64,000 nucleotides of DNA from JAFNAG01 sp963824985. GTDB lineage: Bacteria > Acidobacteriota > UBA6911. A model generated the notes under the pieces. It did no database searches. It was given only the letters and a program-made list of their open reading frames with translations, and was not told the origin of the DNA. The stretch lies in the NCBI GenBank assembly GCA_963824985.1, contig CAWGRQ010000031.1, forward strand, positions 1 through 64,000, in the 5' to 3' direction. This document shows positions 62,433 through 64,000 of this stretch, piece after piece (positions within the stretch are counted from its first letter, which is position 1; each line of letters opens with the position of its first letter). The position numbers and the translations under genes are program-made.

Positions 62433-64000
62433 GTGAAGCGACTCCTTTTTGCATTCTGCGCGATGGCTCTGGTATGCGCGCCCGGCTTCAGCCAGCGGGG
62501 CGTCCCCAATGAAGGGCAGCCGGAGGCGGGACCCAGCCTGAACATCGATCGGGACCTGGAGTATGCCCGGCCCGGCGGCCGGGTGCTGAAACTGGATTTG
62601 TACCGGCGGGTTCCGGCCGCAACGCCGAGCGCGATTGTCGTCTGGATCTATGGCGTGGATTCCACCTTCGCGGACAGAGCGCCGACCCCGGCCGCGGCGC
62701 TGGCCACCCAGGGCTTTGCGGTCGCCGCCATCGATTACCGCACCGGGCCAGGTGCTACCCTGTCGATGCAGGCGGCCGATGTTAAAGCGGCAGTCCGCTG
62801 GCTCCGGGCCAATGCCGGCACCTATAACCTGGACGCGGCGCACGTCGGTGTTTTCGGACACGGGGCCGGCGCCCGGGTGGCGATGCTGCTTGGCACCGCC
62901 GGAGATGAGAAAACGCTCGAAGGGGATGAGGGCAATCCGGATCAGTCAAGCCGGGTGCAGGCGGTCGTCGATCTGGCAGGGCCGGTCGACCGGAGCGGGC
63001 CCGTGAACCCTCTGGAATACATTACGAAGGACGATCCACCCGTGTTGATCCTGCACGGCACAGCGGATGACAAGGTGCCGACGATGCAGAGCCAGGCGCT
63101 CGTATCCGCCCTGAAGGCCGCGGGCGTCGAGGCCACTCTGGAATTGCAGATCGGCGTCAACCACGAATCCGGCAGGCTGCTCACGCCGCCTGCGATGCAG
63201 CTAGTGGCCGACTTTTTCGATCAGCACCTGCGAGGAATGAAGCGGGCGGCGGCGCTGTCCAACTACCTGCCGACGCCGCGCGACCAGTATGTGGATCCCG
63301 TCGCCCTGGATCTCGGCGGCACACGGTATAAGACTTATCCAACACCGGTCCGCGGCCCGAATACTTTTGCCAGCTACCGCGTCTACCTCCCTCCGGACTA
63401 TGAAATCAACAGGACTCGCCGTTACCCGGTCATCTACTTCCTGCACGGTTCGATGGTCGATTCCAAGCGGCCGATCACCAGCGGATACGTCGCCCGGGTT
63501 GACGCGGCGATTCGCTCGGGGGTAATGCCCCCCTGCATCGTGATTCTTCCGCAGGGCCTCAACCAGGGGCGGTGGGTCGATGCGCGCGATGGCTCCGCTC
63601 CCATGGAATCGGTGATTATCAAAAATCTTATCCCTCATGTGGACGCCACCTACCGCACGATCGCGACCCGTGAAGGGCGGGCGATCGAAGGTCACTCCAT
63701 GGGTGGCTTCGGCGCGCTCCACAACGGATTCAACAATCCGGACCTGTTTGTAGCGGTTACGGGCAATTCTCCTGGCGGCGCCACCCTCGAAACGGGAGGA
63801 AACGCCGCCCCGCCTCCGGGCCGCATCGACGCCTTCAAAGTGGTCTACGGCGGTGATCGGGATTACTTTGTCGCGATGGCGCCGACGACCCTGGCTGAAA
63901 AAAATGCGGAGAAGCTGCACCGGCAGTTCATCCGGATCATCTGCGGAACGGAAGACGGTCTCTTCCCCGGCAGCCAGTTTGTGCACGAGGCCCTGACAAT
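62433..64000 (+). CDS. Exported tandem alpha/beta-hydrolase (two esterase domains), partial at window end
   Basis: The frame starts at a GTG at 62433 (KRLLFAFCAMALVC follows, a signal peptide) and is open to the last base with no stop, so the 3' end lies outside. Domain 1 (about 45-265) is a carboxylesterase-type hydrolase: VFGHGAGARVAML as nucleophile elbow (GHGAG, with Gly in place of Ser at the usual nucleophile position), VLILHGTADDKVP, and NHESGR. Domain 2 (from about 285) is an esterase D/S-formylglutathione-hydrolase-like fold: YPVIYFLHGSMVDS, AIEGHSMGGFGALHNG. GAGGTG upstream supports the start. It follows the SDR gene on the same strand. Confidence 0.8.
   Translation, partial: MKRLLFAFCAMALVCAPGFSQRGVPNEGQPEAGPSLNIDRDLEYARPGGRVLKLDLYRRVPAATPSAIVVWIYGVDSTFADRAPTPAAALATQGFAVAAIDYRTGPGATLSMQAADVKAAVRWLRANAGTYNLDAAHVGVFGHGAGARVAMLLGTAGDEKTLEGDEGNPDQSSRVQAVVDLAGPVDRSGPVNPLEYITKDDPPVLILHGTADDKVPTMQSQALVSALKAAGVEATLELQIGVNHESGRLLTPPAMQLVADFFDQHLRGMKRAAALSNYLPTPRDQYVDPVALDLGGTRYKTYPTPVRGPNTFASYRVYLPPDYEINRTRRYPVIYFLHGSMVDSKRPITSGYVARVDAAIRSGVMPPCIVILPQGLNQGRWVDARDGSAPMESVIIKNLIPHVDATYRTIATREGRAIEGHSMGGFGALHNGFNNPDLFVAVTGNSPGGATLETGGNAAPPPGRIDAFKVVYGGDRDYFVAMAPTTLAEKNAEKLHRQFIRIICGTEDGLFPGSQFVHEALT

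Overview
The window looks like a chromosomal piece of a GC-rich, diderm, soil- or sediment-type bacterium, most likely an Acidobacteriota member. No rRNA is present, so this rests on gene content: a TolC exporter and an outer-membrane barrel; many exported S9, M20, M28, M64 and BNR-type proteins; repeated Gly/Arg-rich tracts in four of the exported proteins; a small secreted protein carrying a VPFSF...LPAGTYRF pattern; and a Bacteroidetes-like topoisomerase IV pair. Coding is dense and bidirectional. No CRISPR array, tRNA or rRNA gene was seen.

Layout. 0.2-9 kb: TolC-type exporter, then (minus strand) M48 protease, 5'-nucleotidase-like phosphoesterase, and ParE/ParC. 9.0-9.7 kb: a REP-flanked transposase (RAYT) remnant interrupted by a second small element. 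9.7-20.8 kb: a DUF4097 protein, a J-domain/zinc/PilZ-like fusion, an RSH-type HD hydrolase, EttA, an aldo/keto reductase, a TerB-like protein, MntP, an FAD oxidoreductase, a ferritin-like protein and a cupin. 21-27 kb: a large S9 peptidase and two aminotransferases, one with an apparent one-base frameshift. 27-29 kb: msrPQ (periplasmic methionine sulfoxide repair) behind a possible leader-peptide/terminator. 29-30 kb: a dense repeat patch. 30-36 kb: M20 and M28 peptidases, an ECF sigma/anti-sigma/zinc-ribbon operon and an outer-membrane barrel. 36.9-45.6 kb: a papain-like protease with a peptidoglycan-binding domain, a giant secreted M64 metalloprotease, a collagen-like protein and a VapBC module. 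45.9-64 kb: a catabolic region with GabT-like transaminase, MmsA, sugar isomerase, zinc alcohol dehydrogenase, BNR protein, TPP enzyme, OFA-type MFS carrier, ThuA protein, esterase, SDR and a tandem alpha/beta hydrolase that runs off the end.

How it fits together. The 49-61 kb transcription units share a TGACATATCA-like site in their upstream regions, which suggests co-regulation of a catabolic set by a regulator not encoded here. MsrPQ, MntP and the ferritin-like protein point to oxidative and metal stress defence. The intergenic DNA carries several families of small palindromic elements: REP doublets tied to the RAYT remnant, a 156-bp element with an 8-bp target duplication, and a 200-295 bp family sharing a common core at 20.9, 36.4, 44.5, 52.9 and 54.8 kb.
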